DNA of 19,403 nt from Paracoccaceae bacterium (GCA_026984895.1 JALSRF010000030.1:1-19403); one strand, 5' to 3'. Counted from the stretch's first letter, positions 1-8,119 are shown. A program made the numbers and translations. Notes: generated by a model from the letters alone, not told the origin.

Positions 1-12
1 TGCGTATTTTTG

Positions 13-30
13 TTGCGCTGCAACTGCAAA
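13..30. promoter_or_regulatory. Possible operator upstream of mcd (TTGC/GCAA inverted repeat)
   Basis: Upstream of the dehydrogenase gene the bases TTGC, a 3-bp spacer and GCAA form a short inverted repeat at 13–23, followed by a second half-like TGCAAA at 25–30. TTTGC/GCAAA-type sites are known for regulators of short-chain acyl-CoA metabolism in Rhodobacterales (RamB/ScfR-like XRE-family proteins). The match here is partial and rests only on position and symmetry. Confidence 0.2.
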
Positions 31-89
31 AAGACTAGGCCCTGTCAGCACCGAAGACCCGGATTCGACCATGCGGAGCGCCCGCCGAA

Positions 90-1742
90 ATGCCAACCAC
101 ATCTGCCCTTTTGCCCGGCATTGCCGATCTGACTGCCGCTGCCATCGCCCCGGTTCGCGCCCTGATCGACAGCGCCACACAGAACATGCGCGCTGTGATG
201 TGCCACAACGAACGCGCCGCGCCGGACCTGATCGAATCGCACCAGGCCTCGGCGCATGCGCTTTCCTGGCTGGCCACCTATGGCGAGGCGCTTGTGCAGA
301 TGCAGGCCTGGGCCGAACGGTTGCAGGAACAAGACAAGTTCGCCGAGATGGAGCAGCTGATACTGCAGATCGCCTTCGGCGAATACCTGGCCCAGATTGC
401 CGGCGGCATCGCGATGAGTCAGGGAGAGATCGCGCGGTTGTCCGATCTCGGCGTTGATGCCGCCGCCCTTGCCAGCCCGGAAATCGGGACCCTGATTGCC
501 AGGGGCAACAGCCAGTCCGCGCGCCGCCGCCTTGTCGATCTGATGCAGGGCAACGCCGGCCACGCCACCTTCGGCGCGACCGGGCTGGAGGACGAACTGG
601 AAATGATCCGCGACCAGTTCCGCCGCTACGCCGACGAACGCGTGATCCCGCAGGCCCACGACTGGCACCTGAACGACCGGCTGATCCCGATGGAGATCAT
701 CCGGGAGCTGGCCGAAATGGGCGTTTTCGGCCTGACCATCCCCGAAGAACACGGCGGTTTCGGCCTGTCCAAAGCCTCGATGGTGGTGGTCAGCGAAGAG
801 CTGTCGCGCGGCTACATCGGGGTCGGCAGCCTCGGCACACGCTCGGAAATCGCGGCCGAACTGATCCTGACGGGCGGCACCGACGAACAGAAATCGCTCT
901 GGCTGCCCCGGATCGCCAGCGCCGAGATCCTGCCCACCGCCGTTTTCACCGAACCCGATACCGGGTCCGATCTGGGTGCGCTGCGCACCCGCGCGGCGAA
1001 GGAGGGCGCCCATTACCGGATTACCGGCAGCAAGACCTGGATCACCCACGCCGCGCGCGCCAACATGATGACCCTGCTGGCGCGCACCGACCCGGACAGC
1101 GACGATTACCGCGGCCTGTCGATGTTTCTTGCCGAAAAGACCCCCGGAACCGATGCCGACCCGTTCCCCGACGCCGGCATTACCGGCACCGAAATCGAGG
1201 TGCTCGGCTACCGCGGCATGAAGGAATACGAACTCCGCTTCGACGGGTTCGCGGTGCAGCGGGAAAACCTGCTGGGCGGAACCGAAGGCCAGGGCTTCAA
1301 GCAACTCATGCGCACCTTCGAAAGCGCCCGTATCCAGACCGCCGCGCGCGCCATCGGAGTGGCGCAGTCGGCACTGGAAGCCGCCATGCAATACGCGCAG
1401 GAGCGCCGCCAGTTCGCCAGGCCGCTGATCGCCTTCCCGCGCGTTTACGGGAAGCTGGCGATGATGGCCGTGGAAATCATGATCGCGCGTCAACTGACCT
1501 ATCATTCGGCCTGGCAGAAGGATCACGACAAGCGTTGCGACCTTGAGGCCGGCATGGCCAAGCTGCTGGGCGCGCGGGTGGCCTGGGCCGCGGCCGACAA
1601 TGCACTGCAGATCCACGGCGGCAACGGCTTTGCGCTGGAATACCGGATCAGCCGCATCCTGTGCGATGCCCGCATCCTGAACATCTTCGAAGGGGCGGCG
1701 GAAATCCAGGCCCAGGTGATCGCGCGCCGCCTGCTGGGCTGA
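90..1742 (+). CDS. mcd: (2S)-methylsuccinyl-CoA dehydrogenase (acyl-CoA dehydrogenase family)
   Basis: A 550-residue flavoprotein of the acyl-CoA dehydrogenase family. It is much longer than ordinary members (about 380 residues) because of an N-terminal extension of about 165 residues. That extension, with the HALSWLATY segment near residues 56–64 and FGEYLAQI near 96–103, is what I recognise from Mcd of the ethylmalonyl-CoA pathway, which oxidises (2S)-methylsuccinyl-CoA to mesaconyl-CoA. The dehydrogenase core follows: FAD/substrate motif FTEPDTGSDLG at 286–296, RRQFARPL at 439–446, QIHGGNGF at 507–514, and FEGAAEIQ at 533–540, where Glu534 is at the usual catalytic-base position. ATG at 90 is the first in-frame start; a GGAG at 75–78 is 11 nt away, so the ribosome site is mediocre. 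The next gene follows after 28 bp on the same strand. The alternative is another long acyl-CoA dehydrogenase such as an isobutyryl-type homologue; the extension makes this less likely. Confidence 0.87.
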   Translation: MPTTSALLPGIADLTAAAIAPVRALIDSATQNMRAVMCHNERAAPDLIESHQASAHALSWLATYGEALVQMQAWAERLQEQDKFAEMEQLILQIAFGEYLAQIAGGIAMSQGEIARLSDLGVDAAALASPEIGTLIARGNSQSARRRLVDLMQGNAGHATFGATGLEDELEMIRDQFRRYADERVIPQAHDWHLNDRLIPMEIIRELAEMGVFGLTIPEEHGGFGLSKASMVVVSEELSRGYIGVGSLGTRSEIAAELILTGGTDEQKSLWLPRIASAEILPTAVFTEPDTGSDLGALRTRAAKEGAHYRITGSKTWITHAARANMMTLLARTDPDSDDYRGLSMFLAEKTPGTDADPFPDAGITGTEIEVLGYRGMKEYELRFDGFAVQRENLLGGTEGQGFKQLMRTFESARIQTAARAIGVAQSALEAAMQYAQERRQFARPLIAFPRVYGKLAMMAVEIMIARQLTYHSAWQKDHDKRCDLEAGMAKLLGARVAWAAADNALQIHGGNGFALEYRISRILCDARILNIFEGAAEIQAQVIARRLLG

Positions 1743-1770
1743 GCGCGCCATTGTCTTCCGGTCGTTTTCG

Positions 1771-2184
1771 ATGCACCCTGGGCGGATGTTCAGACTGTTG
1801 TGCGCACTCCCGCTCGTCCTGCCGGCCTGCGCCGGGGACCAGACCGTATCCGCCTTTGCCGATCCTTCGGCCACCTACCGGCTGACGGAACTGGACGGCG
1901 CCCCTTTCCCGGCACGGGCAACCATCTCCTTTCCCGAAACGGGCGTCGTGCGGGGGAGCGCGCCTTGCAACGACTACTCCGCCAGCCAGTCGGCCCCCTA
2001 TCCCTGGCTGGAAATCGGAAACATCCGGGCCACCCGCCTGGCTTGCGGCGCGACGGAGCAGGAAACCCGCTTCTTTCAGGCGCTTTCCGATATGGCCTTT
2101 GCCGAGGTTTCCGGCGACACCATCCTGCTGAGCAACGATGCCGGCCGCGAAATGCTGTTCAGCCGTTCAGACGCCGATCAATAG
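1771..2184 (+). CDS. META-domain putative lipoprotein (HslJ-like)
   Basis: A 137-residue protein with a short hydrophobic leader and a lipobox-like LPAC (Cys20 counted from this start), so it is probably a periplasmic or outer-membrane-anchored lipoprotein. After the leader it carries one META/HslJ-type domain: YRLTELDG near 36–43, the CNDYSA segment that matches the family's cysteine-asparagine turn, and ATRLACG before a conserved EQE. HslJ-like proteins are linked to heat and novobiocin tolerance in E. coli, but their biochemical role is unknown. A second in-frame ATG at 1786 gives a 132-residue form with a compact 15-residue lipoprotein leader and is an equally good start; neither has a clear Shine-Dalgarno site. 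It lies 28 bp after mcd, so co-transcription is possible. Its last 26 bp overlap the end of recO on the other strand, with no room for a separate terminator. Confidence 0.8.
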   Translation: MHPGRMFRLLCALPLVLPACAGDQTVSAFADPSATYRLTELDGAPFPARATISFPETGVVRGSAPCNDYSASQSAPYPWLEIGNIRATRLACGATEQETRFFQALSDMAFAEVSGDTILLSNDAGREMLFSRSDADQ

Positions 2185-2893
2185 CGTCCACCAGCCTCTG
2201 ACGCGCATCGGGCAAAGGCCGGCCGGCGACCTGCGCCGCCAGACCCGATTTCAGGAAATGACCGGTCGTCTGCAACCCCGCGGCGACACCCCGAAGCGCC
2301 CCGTCGCCATGCCCCAGCAGGGCCGGGGGCAGCGGCAGCAGGCGGTCGGCCCACCGGCCCGCCGCTTCGGCGCTGATCGCGCGCCCGGTGCGCGGCGAGA
2401 CGTAGGCAAGATCGTCGATGCCCCCGGTCACCGCACACCGGCTCAGATCAAGGCCGAATCCCAGCTCCTCCAGCAACGCCAGTTCCCAGCGCAGATAGGC
2501 CAGCGGCCAGGCATCGGACTGCCCCAGAAGATCAAGCAGAACCACGCTGTGCCGGTAAAGCCGCGGATGCGCCTCGCGCTCGGGCAGACAAAAGACCAGC
2601 AACGCCGTCACCGCGTTCAACCCCGCAAGCGCCAACCTGTCTCGCATCACCGCATCCGAACGGCTCTTCACCGGCTCGACGGCAAAGGTGCCGACATGTT
2701 CGGAAAGGCGCGCCCGCCAACAGAGATCCAGCTGCGCACCGGGCTGCAGGACCGGGGCGATGCGACGGCTCGCCCCGCCCCGCACGATCCCCGCGAACAG
2801 ACCGTGGCTTTCGGTGAACGCCTGAATGAGCGCCGAGGTCTCGCCATGGCGGCGCACCCCGAGCAAGACACCCTGATCCCGCCATTCCAGCAC
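2159..2893 (-). CDS. recO: DNA repair protein RecO
   Basis: RecO works with RecF and RecR to load RecA on SSB-coated single-stranded DNA and to anneal strands. The protein has the family N-terminal OB-fold start (EWRDQGVLLG, then RRHGETSALIQAF) and the expected continuation GGASRRIAPVLQPG. The C-terminal helical part contains YRHSVVLLDLLG and LELG-type leucine-rich segments. I chose the GTG at 2893 (244 residues) rather than the GTG at 2902. It puts Trp at position 4, as family members have, and leaves the GAGG at about 8 nt spacing, whereas at 2902 that GAGG would touch the start codon. It is the last gene of the long minus-strand operon, 67 bp after the DUF1491 gene, and its 3' end overlaps the convergent META-domain gene by 26 bp. 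Confidence 0.92.
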   Translation of the reverse strand: MLEWRDQGVLLGVRRHGETSALIQAFTESHGLFAGIVRGGASRRIAPVLQPGAQLDLCWRARLSEHVGTFAVEPVKSRSDAVMRDRLALAGLNAVTALLVFCLPEREAHPRLYRHSVVLLDLLGQSDAWPLAYLRWELALLEELGFGLDLSRCAVTGGIDDLAYVSPRTGRAISAEAAGRWADRLLPLPPALLGHGDGALRGVAAGLQTTGHFLKSGLAAQVAGRPLPDARQRLVDAIDRRLNG

Positions 2894-2960
2894 CCGAAAC
2901 ACCCTCGTCAGCTTCTTCTGTCGATAAATATCCCCGCCGGAGGCAGAGACCCCCCAAAGG

Positions 2961-3293
2961 CTAGCCCGACAGCCCCGGTTCGTCGAGAAGGTGCCGCCCG
3001 GCGCGGTCCTCGACCTCGATCACCCACAGGTCCGGGTCGAAGGATTTCTGCCGCTCCAGCGCCGCATCCACCGCTACCTCGTCGCCTTCGGCCAGAACCA
3101 CCCAGCACCGCGCCAGGCTGTCCGGATCAAACGATCTCTGGAAGGCGCGCGCCTGCCCGTCCAGCGTGTTCAGCTTGACCAGAACCGCCCCCGCGCCCGC
3201 GTCCCCCCTGGCGGTGACAAAGGCCGGAATATCGGCCAGCTGCAGCCGCCTCAGGTAAGCCGAAACCCACATGTCCGAGGTCAGCCGGCTCAT
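2961..3293 (-). CDS. DUF1491 family protein
   Basis: A 110-residue cytoplasmic protein with no signal peptide or membrane segment. I recognise it as the alphaproteobacterial DUF1491 family, marked by WVSAYLRRLQLADIPAF near residues 9–25, GAVLVKLN, a central RSFDPDS, and the DLWVIEVEDRAGRHLLDE C-terminal stretch. The function is unknown. Its start ATGA shares 4 bp with the era stop, which suggests translational coupling with Era, and recO follows 67 bp downstream. In this family, era–DUF1491–recO order is typical of alphaproteobacteria, so a role near ribosome assembly or RNA metabolism is conceivable, but nothing in the sequence shows it. Confidence 0.88.
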   Translation of the reverse strand: MSRLTSDMWVSAYLRRLQLADIPAFVTARGDAGAGAVLVKLNTLDGQARAFQRSFDPDSLARCWVVLAEGDEVAVDAALERQKSFDPDLWVIEVEDRAGRHLLDEPGLSG

Positions 3294-4207
3294 GGTTCAC
3301 CGTCGGAGAAATCCAGCCCCATCCGGGTGAAGCGCTCGCGTTCGTTCAGCCAGCCGGGGCGCAGCCTGACCTGCAGGAACAGATGCACCTTGCGCCCCAG
3401 AAATGCCGCCAGTTCGGCACGCGCCGCCTGGCTGACCGCCTTGATGGTTTCGCCCCCCCTGCCCAGGATGATCCCCCTGTGACCCTCGCGGGCGACGAAA
3501 ATCACCTGATCCACGCGCACGGAACCGTCCTTGCGTTCGTCCCAGCCTTCGGTCTCGACGGTCAGCTGGTAAGGCAGTTCCTGGTGCAGACGCAGCGTCA
3601 GCTTTTCGCGGGTCATCTCGGCGGCGATCATGCGCAGCGGCAGATCGGCGATCTGATCCTCCGGATACAACCAGGGCCCCGGGGGCATGGCCTGCGCCAG
3701 CCAGCGCTTCAGGTCGCCGACCCCATGGCCCTTTTCGGCCGAAATCAGGAAGGTTTCCTCGAAAGCGAACCGCTCGTTCATCTTCGCGCTCAGGCCCAGA
3801 AGGTCCGGCGCCCTGACCCGATCGATCTTGTTGATCGCCAGCACGACCGGCCGCGCCGGGGCGCGCTCGGCCAGAGCGCCCAGGATCGCTTCGACCCCGG
3901 GCGTTACCCCGCGGTGCGCTTCGATCATCAGCACCACCACATCGGCATCCGCCACCCCCGCCCAGGCGGCTGCGACCATCGCCCGGTCCAGCCGGCGCCG
4001 GGGGCGAAACAGCCCCGGCGTATCCACGAAAACGATCTGGCTGGGGCCCTCGATGGCCACGCCGCGAATACGCGCGCGGGTGGTCTGAACCTTGTGCGTG
4101 ACGATGGAAACCTTTGCGCCGACCATCCGGTTCAGAAGCGTCGATTTCCCGGCATTGGGCTCTCCGATCAGGGCAACGAAACCGGCGCGTCCCTGTGCTT
4201 CAGCCAT
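3290..4207 (-). CDS. era: GTPase Era, ribosome assembly factor
   Basis: Era is an essential GTPase that binds the 3' end of 16S rRNA during 30S subunit maturation, at the ribosome and the inner membrane surface. All G motifs are visible: G1 GEPNAGKS at 15–22, G3 DTPG at 62–65, G4 NKID at 126–129, and G5 SAE at 156–158. The C-terminal KH RNA-binding domain shows GHRGIILGRGGETIK at 242–256. The 305-residue length is normal for the family. The ATG at 4207 overlaps the end of rnc by 8 bp and has a GGAGG inside the rnc coding sequence. Pairing with rnc fits the shared role in rRNA maturation; this rnc–era order is widespread. Confidence 0.97.
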   Translation of the reverse strand: MAEAQGRAGFVALIGEPNAGKSTLLNRMVGAKVSIVTHKVQTTRARIRGVAIEGPSQIVFVDTPGLFRPRRRLDRAMVAAAWAGVADADVVVLMIEAHRGVTPGVEAILGALAERAPARPVVLAINKIDRVRAPDLLGLSAKMNERFAFEETFLISAEKGHGVGDLKRWLAQAMPPGPWLYPEDQIADLPLRMIAAEMTREKLTLRLHQELPYQLTVETEGWDERKDGSVRVDQVIFVAREGHRGIILGRGGETIKAVSQAARAELAAFLGRKVHLFLQVRLRPGWLNERERFTRMGLDFSDGEP

Positions 4208-4889
4208 TCCCTGCCTCCAGCCGTTTCAGAAGCGCGCGCGCAGCCAGCTGTTCGGCCTGGCGCTTGGTGGCCGCCCGGGCGGTCTCGCACTCGCCGTTTT
4301 CCAGTTCGGCGCGGATGGTGAAGACCGGCGCATGGTCCGGCCCCTCTCGTGCCACCTCGCGATACAGCGGAGGCCGCTGACCGCGGGCCTGCACCCATTC
4401 CTGCAGCGCGGTCTTGGCATCGCGCGCATCGTCCTCGACCGACGAAATCCGGCGGCCCCACAGGCGCAGCACCATGTCGCGCGCCGCATCGTGCCCGCCA
4501 TCCAGATAGACGGCGGCAATCACCGCTTCCATCGCATCGGCCACCAGTGCCAGCTTGCGCCGCCCGCCCGACTTCATCTCCGAGCGCCCCAGCTTGAGAA
4601 CCGCGCCCAGATCGATCTCGCGCGCGACATCGCCGCAGGTCTCCTTGCGCACCAGCGCGTTGAAGCGCGGCGCAAGCTGGCCTTCGCTGGCCTGCGGGTC
4701 GGCACGCAGCAGCGCTTCGGCAATGACCAGCCCCAGCACGCGGTCGCCAAGGAATTCCAGCCGCTGGTTGTCCGGGCGCGTGGGCGAGGAAACCGACGGG
4801 TGGGTCAGGGCGCACAACAGAAGCGCGGGATCGGAAAACACATGTCCGATACGGGTCTCAAAGGCCTTGAGTTCGCCGCTCAGCTTCAA
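4200..4889 (-). CDS. rnc: Ribonuclease III
   Basis: RNase III cleaves double-stranded RNA, including rRNA precursors and structured mRNAs, using two metal ions. The catalytic domain carries the signature QRLEFLGD at 42–49, with Glu45 and Asp49, and the second acidic pair Asp118/Glu121 in ADAMEAVIAAVYLD. The first signature Glu of E. coli RNase III (NER) is Gln here; that residue is not one of the essential metal ligands. A C-terminal double-stranded RNA binding domain follows, from about residue 152 to 226. The start is TTG at 4889, overlapping the lepB TGA as TTGA, with AAGG about 7 nt upstream. It yields the family-typical beginning MKLS, and no in-frame ATG lies nearby. The non-ATG overlapping start suggests coupling to lepB translation. 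Confidence 0.96.
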   Translation of the reverse strand: MKLSGELKAFETRIGHVFSDPALLLCALTHPSVSSPTRPDNQRLEFLGDRVLGLVIAEALLRADPQASEGQLAPRFNALVRKETCGDVAREIDLGAVLKLGRSEMKSGGRRKLALVADAMEAVIAAVYLDGGHDAARDMVLRLWGRRISSVEDDARDAKTALQEWVQARGQRPPLYREVAREGPDHAPVFTIRAELENGECETARAATKRQAEQLAARALLKRLEAGNG

Positions 4890-5668
4890 CGGACCGCCTT
4901 GAAGAACCGGTCTGCGCGCCAGGTCCAGAAATAGAAAAGGGACCGCCCGGCGGACGAGAACATGATCCGGTCCACGCGCCCGATCAGGTTTTCATAGGGG
5001 ACGAAGCCGACCCCGCGCGCAGTCTGCGGAACCCGGCTGTCGGTAGAGTTGTCGCGGTTGTCGCCCATGAAAAAATACATCCCCTCGGGCACGGTATAGA
5101 CACCGGTATTGTCCAGCCGCCCGTTGCCGATGTTCAGGATCGAATGGCTCACCCCGTTGGGCAGGGTCTCCACCAGCTTCTCCTTCAGGCAGACGCCGCC
5201 CAGGCCGACGTTGTTCATGCACCTTGGCAGGCTGCCCACCGGGCCCTGTTTTTCAAAGGTTTCCTCGAAAACGCCATCGGGTTTCTGCGGCGCTTCGACG
5301 CCGTTGATGAACAACACGCCGTCCTTCACCTGTATCCGGTCGCCCGGCTTGCCGATCAGCCGCTTCACGAAGTCCTCGCCGCTGACCGGATGGCGAAATA
5401 CGATGACGTCGCCGACCTTCGGCTCCTTGCCGAAAATGCGCCCCGATATGGGGCAGAGCGAAAACGGGCAGGAAACGCGCGAATACCCGTAGGCCATCTT
5501 GTTCACGAACAGGAAGTCGCCGATCAGCAAGGTGTCCTTCATCGAACTGGACGGAATCCAGAACGGCTGGAAGAAAAGCGTCCGAAAAATTCCGGCAATC
5601 AGCAGGGCATAGACAACCGTCTTCACATTTTCGACGATCACGTCCCGCGTTTCGGCCCTGGTGGTCAT
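4886..5668 (-). CDS. lepB: Signal peptidase I
   Basis: Signal peptidase I removes signal peptides from Sec and Tat substrates at the outer face of the inner membrane. The 260-residue protein has one N-terminal transmembrane segment (about 17–35), then PSSSM, in which Ser42 next to Met43 is the nucleophile. Box D-type RHPVSGEDFVKRLIGKPGD holds the general-base Lys102, and the late MGDNRDNSTDSR box is intact. A four-cysteine-rich insertion (SCPFSLCP at 66–73, RCMNN and VCLKE later) may form disulfides in the periplasm. There is no strong ribosome binding site before ATG 5668. It lies 57 bp after acpS and its stop overlaps the rnc start. The lepB–rnc–era order is the standard bacterial arrangement. 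Confidence 0.96.
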   Translation of the reverse strand: MTTRAETRDVIVENVKTVVYALLIAGIFRTLFFQPFWIPSSSMKDTLLIGDFLFVNKMAYGYSRVSCPFSLCPISGRIFGKEPKVGDVIVFRHPVSGEDFVKRLIGKPGDRIQVKDGVLFINGVEAPQKPDGVFEETFEKQGPVGSLPRCMNNVGLGGVCLKEKLVETLPNGVSHSILNIGNGRLDNTGVYTVPEGMYFFMGDNRDNSTDSRVPQTARGVGFVPYENLIGRVDRIMFSSAGRSLFYFWTWRADRFFKAVR

Positions 5669-5725
5669 GGCACTGTCCCTGCTTGAAAATCCGCCCCGGC
5701 TACATGGTCGCAGCCGCGGCCAGAG

Positions 5726-6127
5726 TCAAGCGACCGGGCGGGCCTCGATGATCACGAATGCCTGCGCCCAGGGGTGGTCGTCGGTCAGCGTGACATGGAT
5801 GACGGCCTCGTGGCCTTCGGGCGTCATTGCCGCCAGACGCTGTGCGGCCCAGCCGGTCAGATGCATCCGCGGCTGGCCCGAGCGCAGGTTGGTCACAGCC
5901 ATGTCCTTCCACGAGATGCCCATGCGCAGCCCCGTCCCCAGCGCCTTGGAACAGGCCTCCTTTGCCGCCCACCTCTTGGCATAGGTCCCGGCGGCGTCGC
6001 GGCGGCGCTCTGCCTTGCGCTGCTCGGTGCCGGTAAACACGCGGTTGCGAAACCGGTCGCCGAAACGTTCAAGCGTCGCGGCGATGCGCTCGATATTGGC
6101 CAGATCGGTGCCGATTCCGAGGATCAT
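5726..6127 (-). CDS. acpS: Holo-[acyl-carrier-protein] synthase
   Basis: AcpS transfers 4'-phosphopantetheine from CoA to the serine of acyl carrier protein, activating it for fatty acid synthesis. The small 133-residue form begins MILGIGTDLANIERI, with the metal-binding Asp8. It also has the second motif RWAAKEACSKALGTG, with metal ligand Glu57. Both motifs and the length match the trimeric bacterial AcpS class. Its start ATGA shares 4 bp with the stop of the upstream exported protein gene, and lepB starts 57 bp downstream. Linkage of pdxJ and acpS is very common in proteobacteria. Confidence 0.96.
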   Translation of the reverse strand: MILGIGTDLANIERIAATLERFGDRFRNRVFTGTEQRKAERRRDAAGTYAKRWAAKEACSKALGTGLRMGISWKDMAVTNLRSGQPRMHLTGWAAQRLAAMTPEGHEAVIHVTLTDDHPWAQAFVIIEARPVA

Positions 6128-6627
6128 TCCGGGCCAAGCTCCATGTCCAGGGCGATCGCCCCGCTCTGCTGGTTGATGGTCACATGCACAAGGATCGGGT
6201 TGGAAAAACCGTCTTCAAGCAGGATCAGGCCGGGAACATCCGCCGTCAAGCCTCGTCCCGGGTCATACCGTGCCCCGGCCCGCGACAGATACAGCTGGCC
6301 GAAACCCAGCCCGTCTTCCAGGCGCACCAGCCGGCACTGCCGCCTGCCCTCCGCATCGCGCGGCGGCGACAGGATCAGCAGGCGCATCGGGGCGAATGCG
6401 GGCCGGCCGGTATCAAGACGGGCCACAAGGATATTGCCGTCGCCAAAGGTGCGGACGTCGTCGCGCCCGAAATCCGACAGTCCCGGGGCCGCGCTGCGCG
6501 CATCGCATGGCTGCAACTCCTGCGCCGGGGCCGGGCCCCCCGCCGAAGCGACGAAGGCGCAACCCAGCATGGCCGGCAACAGGGCCAGGGCGCTGCCGCC
6601 CGGCCGGGCCGCGCGCCGTGCGATCAC
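6124..6627 (-). CDS. Hypothetical exported protein between pdxJ and acpS
   Basis: A 167-residue protein I cannot assign to a named family. It starts with an arginine-rich n-region (RRAARPGG), a hydrophobic stretch of about 16 residues and an Ala-rich end (PAPAQ). This predicts a Sec signal peptide with cleavage near residues 35–36, so the mature protein would be periplasmic. Two cysteines in the mature part (PCDAR and QCRLV) could pair. The rest looks like beta-rich sequence with no membrane segment. The GTG at 6627 overlaps the pdxJ stop (GTGA) and has GAGG at 7 nt, which supports this start; its own stop overlaps the acpS start. The position inside the pdxJ–acpS pair suggests co-expression but does not reveal a function. 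Confidence 0.8.
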   Translation of the reverse strand: MIARRAARPGGSALALLPAMLGCAFVASAGGPAPAQELQPCDARSAAPGLSDFGRDDVRTFGDGNILVARLDTGRPAFAPMRLLILSPPRDAEGRRQCRLVRLEDGLGFGQLYLSRAGARYDPGRGLTADVPGLILLEDGFSNPILVHVTINQQSGAIALDMELGPE

Positions 6628-7385
6628 GCGCGCGCCTCGTCCATCAGCCGGCGCATTTCGGCAAGCGCCTTCGGCAGGCCGACGAATATGGATTCGCCGA
6701 TCAGGAAATGGCCGATATTCAGTTCCGTGACCTCGGGGAATGCCGCAACCGGCCTGACCGTGTCATAGGCAAGGCCGTGCCCCGCGTGCACCTCGAGTCC
6801 CAGATCATGCGCAAATCGCGCCATCGCGCGCAGCCGCTCCAGTTCGTCCCGGGCCTGCGCGTGGCGTTCGTCCGCGAAGGCGTCGCAATAGGCACCGGTG
6901 TGCAGTTCCACCACCTGCGCGCCGATGCGGCTGGCGGCCTCGACCTGCGCCCTGTCAGCAGCGACGAACATGGATACCCGGCACCCCGCCTCGCGCAACG
7001 GCGCGATGAAACGGGCCAGGCGGTTTTCGTCGCGCGCCACGTCCAGCCCGCCCTCGGTGGTCAGTTCCTCCCGCCTTTCCGGCACGATGCATACCGCGTG
7101 CGGCTTGTGGCGCAGGGCGATCGACTGCATTTCGTCGGTCGGCGCCATTTCCAGATTGAGAGGCACCGCAAGCGTTTCCATCAGCCGCTCGATGTCGCTG
7201 TCGGAAATGTGGCGGCGATCCTCGCGCAGATGCGCGGTTACGCCGTCGGCCCCGGCGTCCTCGGCCAGCCTTGCGGCGCGCACCGGGTCCGGGTAGCGGC
7301 CGCCGCGCGCGTTGCGCACCGTGGCCACATGGTCGATGTTCACCCCCAGACGCAGCCCGCCGGGTGGCTGTGGTCTTGCGGCCAT
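6624..7385 (-). CDS. pdxJ: Pyridoxine 5'-phosphate synthase
   Basis: PdxJ condenses 1-deoxy-D-xylulose 5-phosphate with 3-amino-2-oxopropyl phosphate to form pyridoxine 5'-phosphate, the last ring-forming step of DXP-dependent vitamin B6 synthesis. The 253-residue TIM barrel shows the N-terminal LGVNIDHVATVRNARGG (13–29), GADGVTAHLREDRRHI (45–60), the catalytic Glu in NLEMAPT, VPERREELTTEGG (101–113), HAGHGLAYDT (200–209) and the closing ELNIGHFLI. ATG 7385 is preceded by GGAGG at 7 nt, a strong site. The DUF2062 gene ends 43 bp upstream and the exported protein follows with a 4-bp overlap. Confidence 0.97.
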   Translation of the reverse strand: MAARPQPPGGLRLGVNIDHVATVRNARGGRYPDPVRAARLAEDAGADGVTAHLREDRRHISDSDIERLMETLAVPLNLEMAPTDEMQSIALRHKPHAVCIVPERREELTTEGGLDVARDENRLARFIAPLREAGCRVSMFVAADRAQVEAASRIGAQVVELHTGAYCDAFADERHAQARDELERLRAMARFAHDLGLEVHAGHGLAYDTVRPVAAFPEVTELNIGHFLIGESIFVGLPKALAEMRRLMDEARA

Positions 7386-7428
7386 GTCGAATCCTCCGCC
7401 TGATTCCCGCTTTCGCGCAACGCTAGCC

Positions 7429-8103
7429 TCAATCGCGCACGGCGTCAGCCACCGATCCCTTGCGCGCCGCGTCGGCTGCCCGCCGGGCGGCGGCGCGCTG
7501 GCGTTTTTCGTGGCGCTGCTTCAGGCGCCGTATCCGATTGGTCTGATGCGCGCGCACCAGCGGCAGGAAGATCAGGAACGCAATGAACGCCGTGATCAGC
7601 CCGGGGATGATTCCGCCCACCAGATAGGGCAGGAACACCCGGTCGAAAAAGGTTGCAAGCCGGTCCCAGTGGGTCACGTCGTGGGTGAATATCGCCTTCA
7701 GATTCGCCCATATCTGCACCGAAGCCTGCGAGAACTCTCCCACGATGGAGGGCAGTTCCTGGCCGCCTGGCAACCCCAGCATCCAGGTGCCCAGATCCAC
7801 CGAAAGCGCCGCGATGATCGGAAAGGTGAACGGGTTGCCGAAAAAGGTGGAAAGCAGCGCCGCCAGGATGTTGCCCTGTATCAGGATGGCAATGATCGTG
7901 GCGAGGATGAAATGGAAGCCGAAGAACGGAGTGAAACAGACGAACACCCCCGCCGCGACCCCGCGCGCGATGCGATGCGGCGGGTCGGGCAGGCGGCGCA
8001 GCCGATGCCAGACGTAGCTGGCCGCGCGAATCCAGCCGCCGCGCGGATACAGGCCCTCGGCCAGAAATTGCGAAAGGCTTCGCTGCTTTCGCCGCTTGAA
8101 CAA
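7429..8103 (-). CDS. DUF2062 domain inner-membrane protein
   Basis: A 224-residue membrane protein of the DUF2062 family. After a basic N-terminus (FKRRKQR), the segment IARGVAAGVFVCFTPFFGFHF at about 45–65 and FFGNPFTFP at 87–95 are the family hallmarks. Hydrophobic stretches at roughly 48–60, 64–85, 90–100 and 160–188 suggest several membrane passes, and the C-terminus is highly basic. No molecular function is established. The start is TTG at 8103 with GGAG at 7 nt, giving the usual MFKRR opening; no ATG lies nearby in frame. It follows rsh after only 16 bp, so it is very probably co-transcribed with the stringent-response gene. Confidence 0.88.
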   Translation of the reverse strand: MFKRRKQRSLSQFLAEGLYPRGGWIRAASYVWHRLRRLPDPPHRIARGVAAGVFVCFTPFFGFHFILATIIAILIQGNILAALLSTFFGNPFTFPIIAALSVDLGTWMLGLPGGQELPSIVGEFSQASVQIWANLKAIFTHDVTHWDRLATFFDRVFLPYLVGGIIPGLITAFIAFLIFLPLVRAHQTNRIRRLKQRHEKRQRAAARRAADAARKGSVADAVRD

Positions 8104-8119
8104 CCCTTTGCTCCGTTAC

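Noticed and set aside
45..1874. 609-codon open frame on the minus strand opposite mcd
   Set aside because: It is antisense to a clear acyl-CoA dehydrogenase, with a low-complexity Gly/Ala/Arg/His-rich translation and no recognisable domain. Long antisense frames are expected in GC-rich DNA.
2138..3178. 346-codon plus-strand frame opposite recO and DUF1491
   Set aside because: It is antisense to two recognised genes and has a Pro/Arg/Gln-rich composition typical of a shadow frame.
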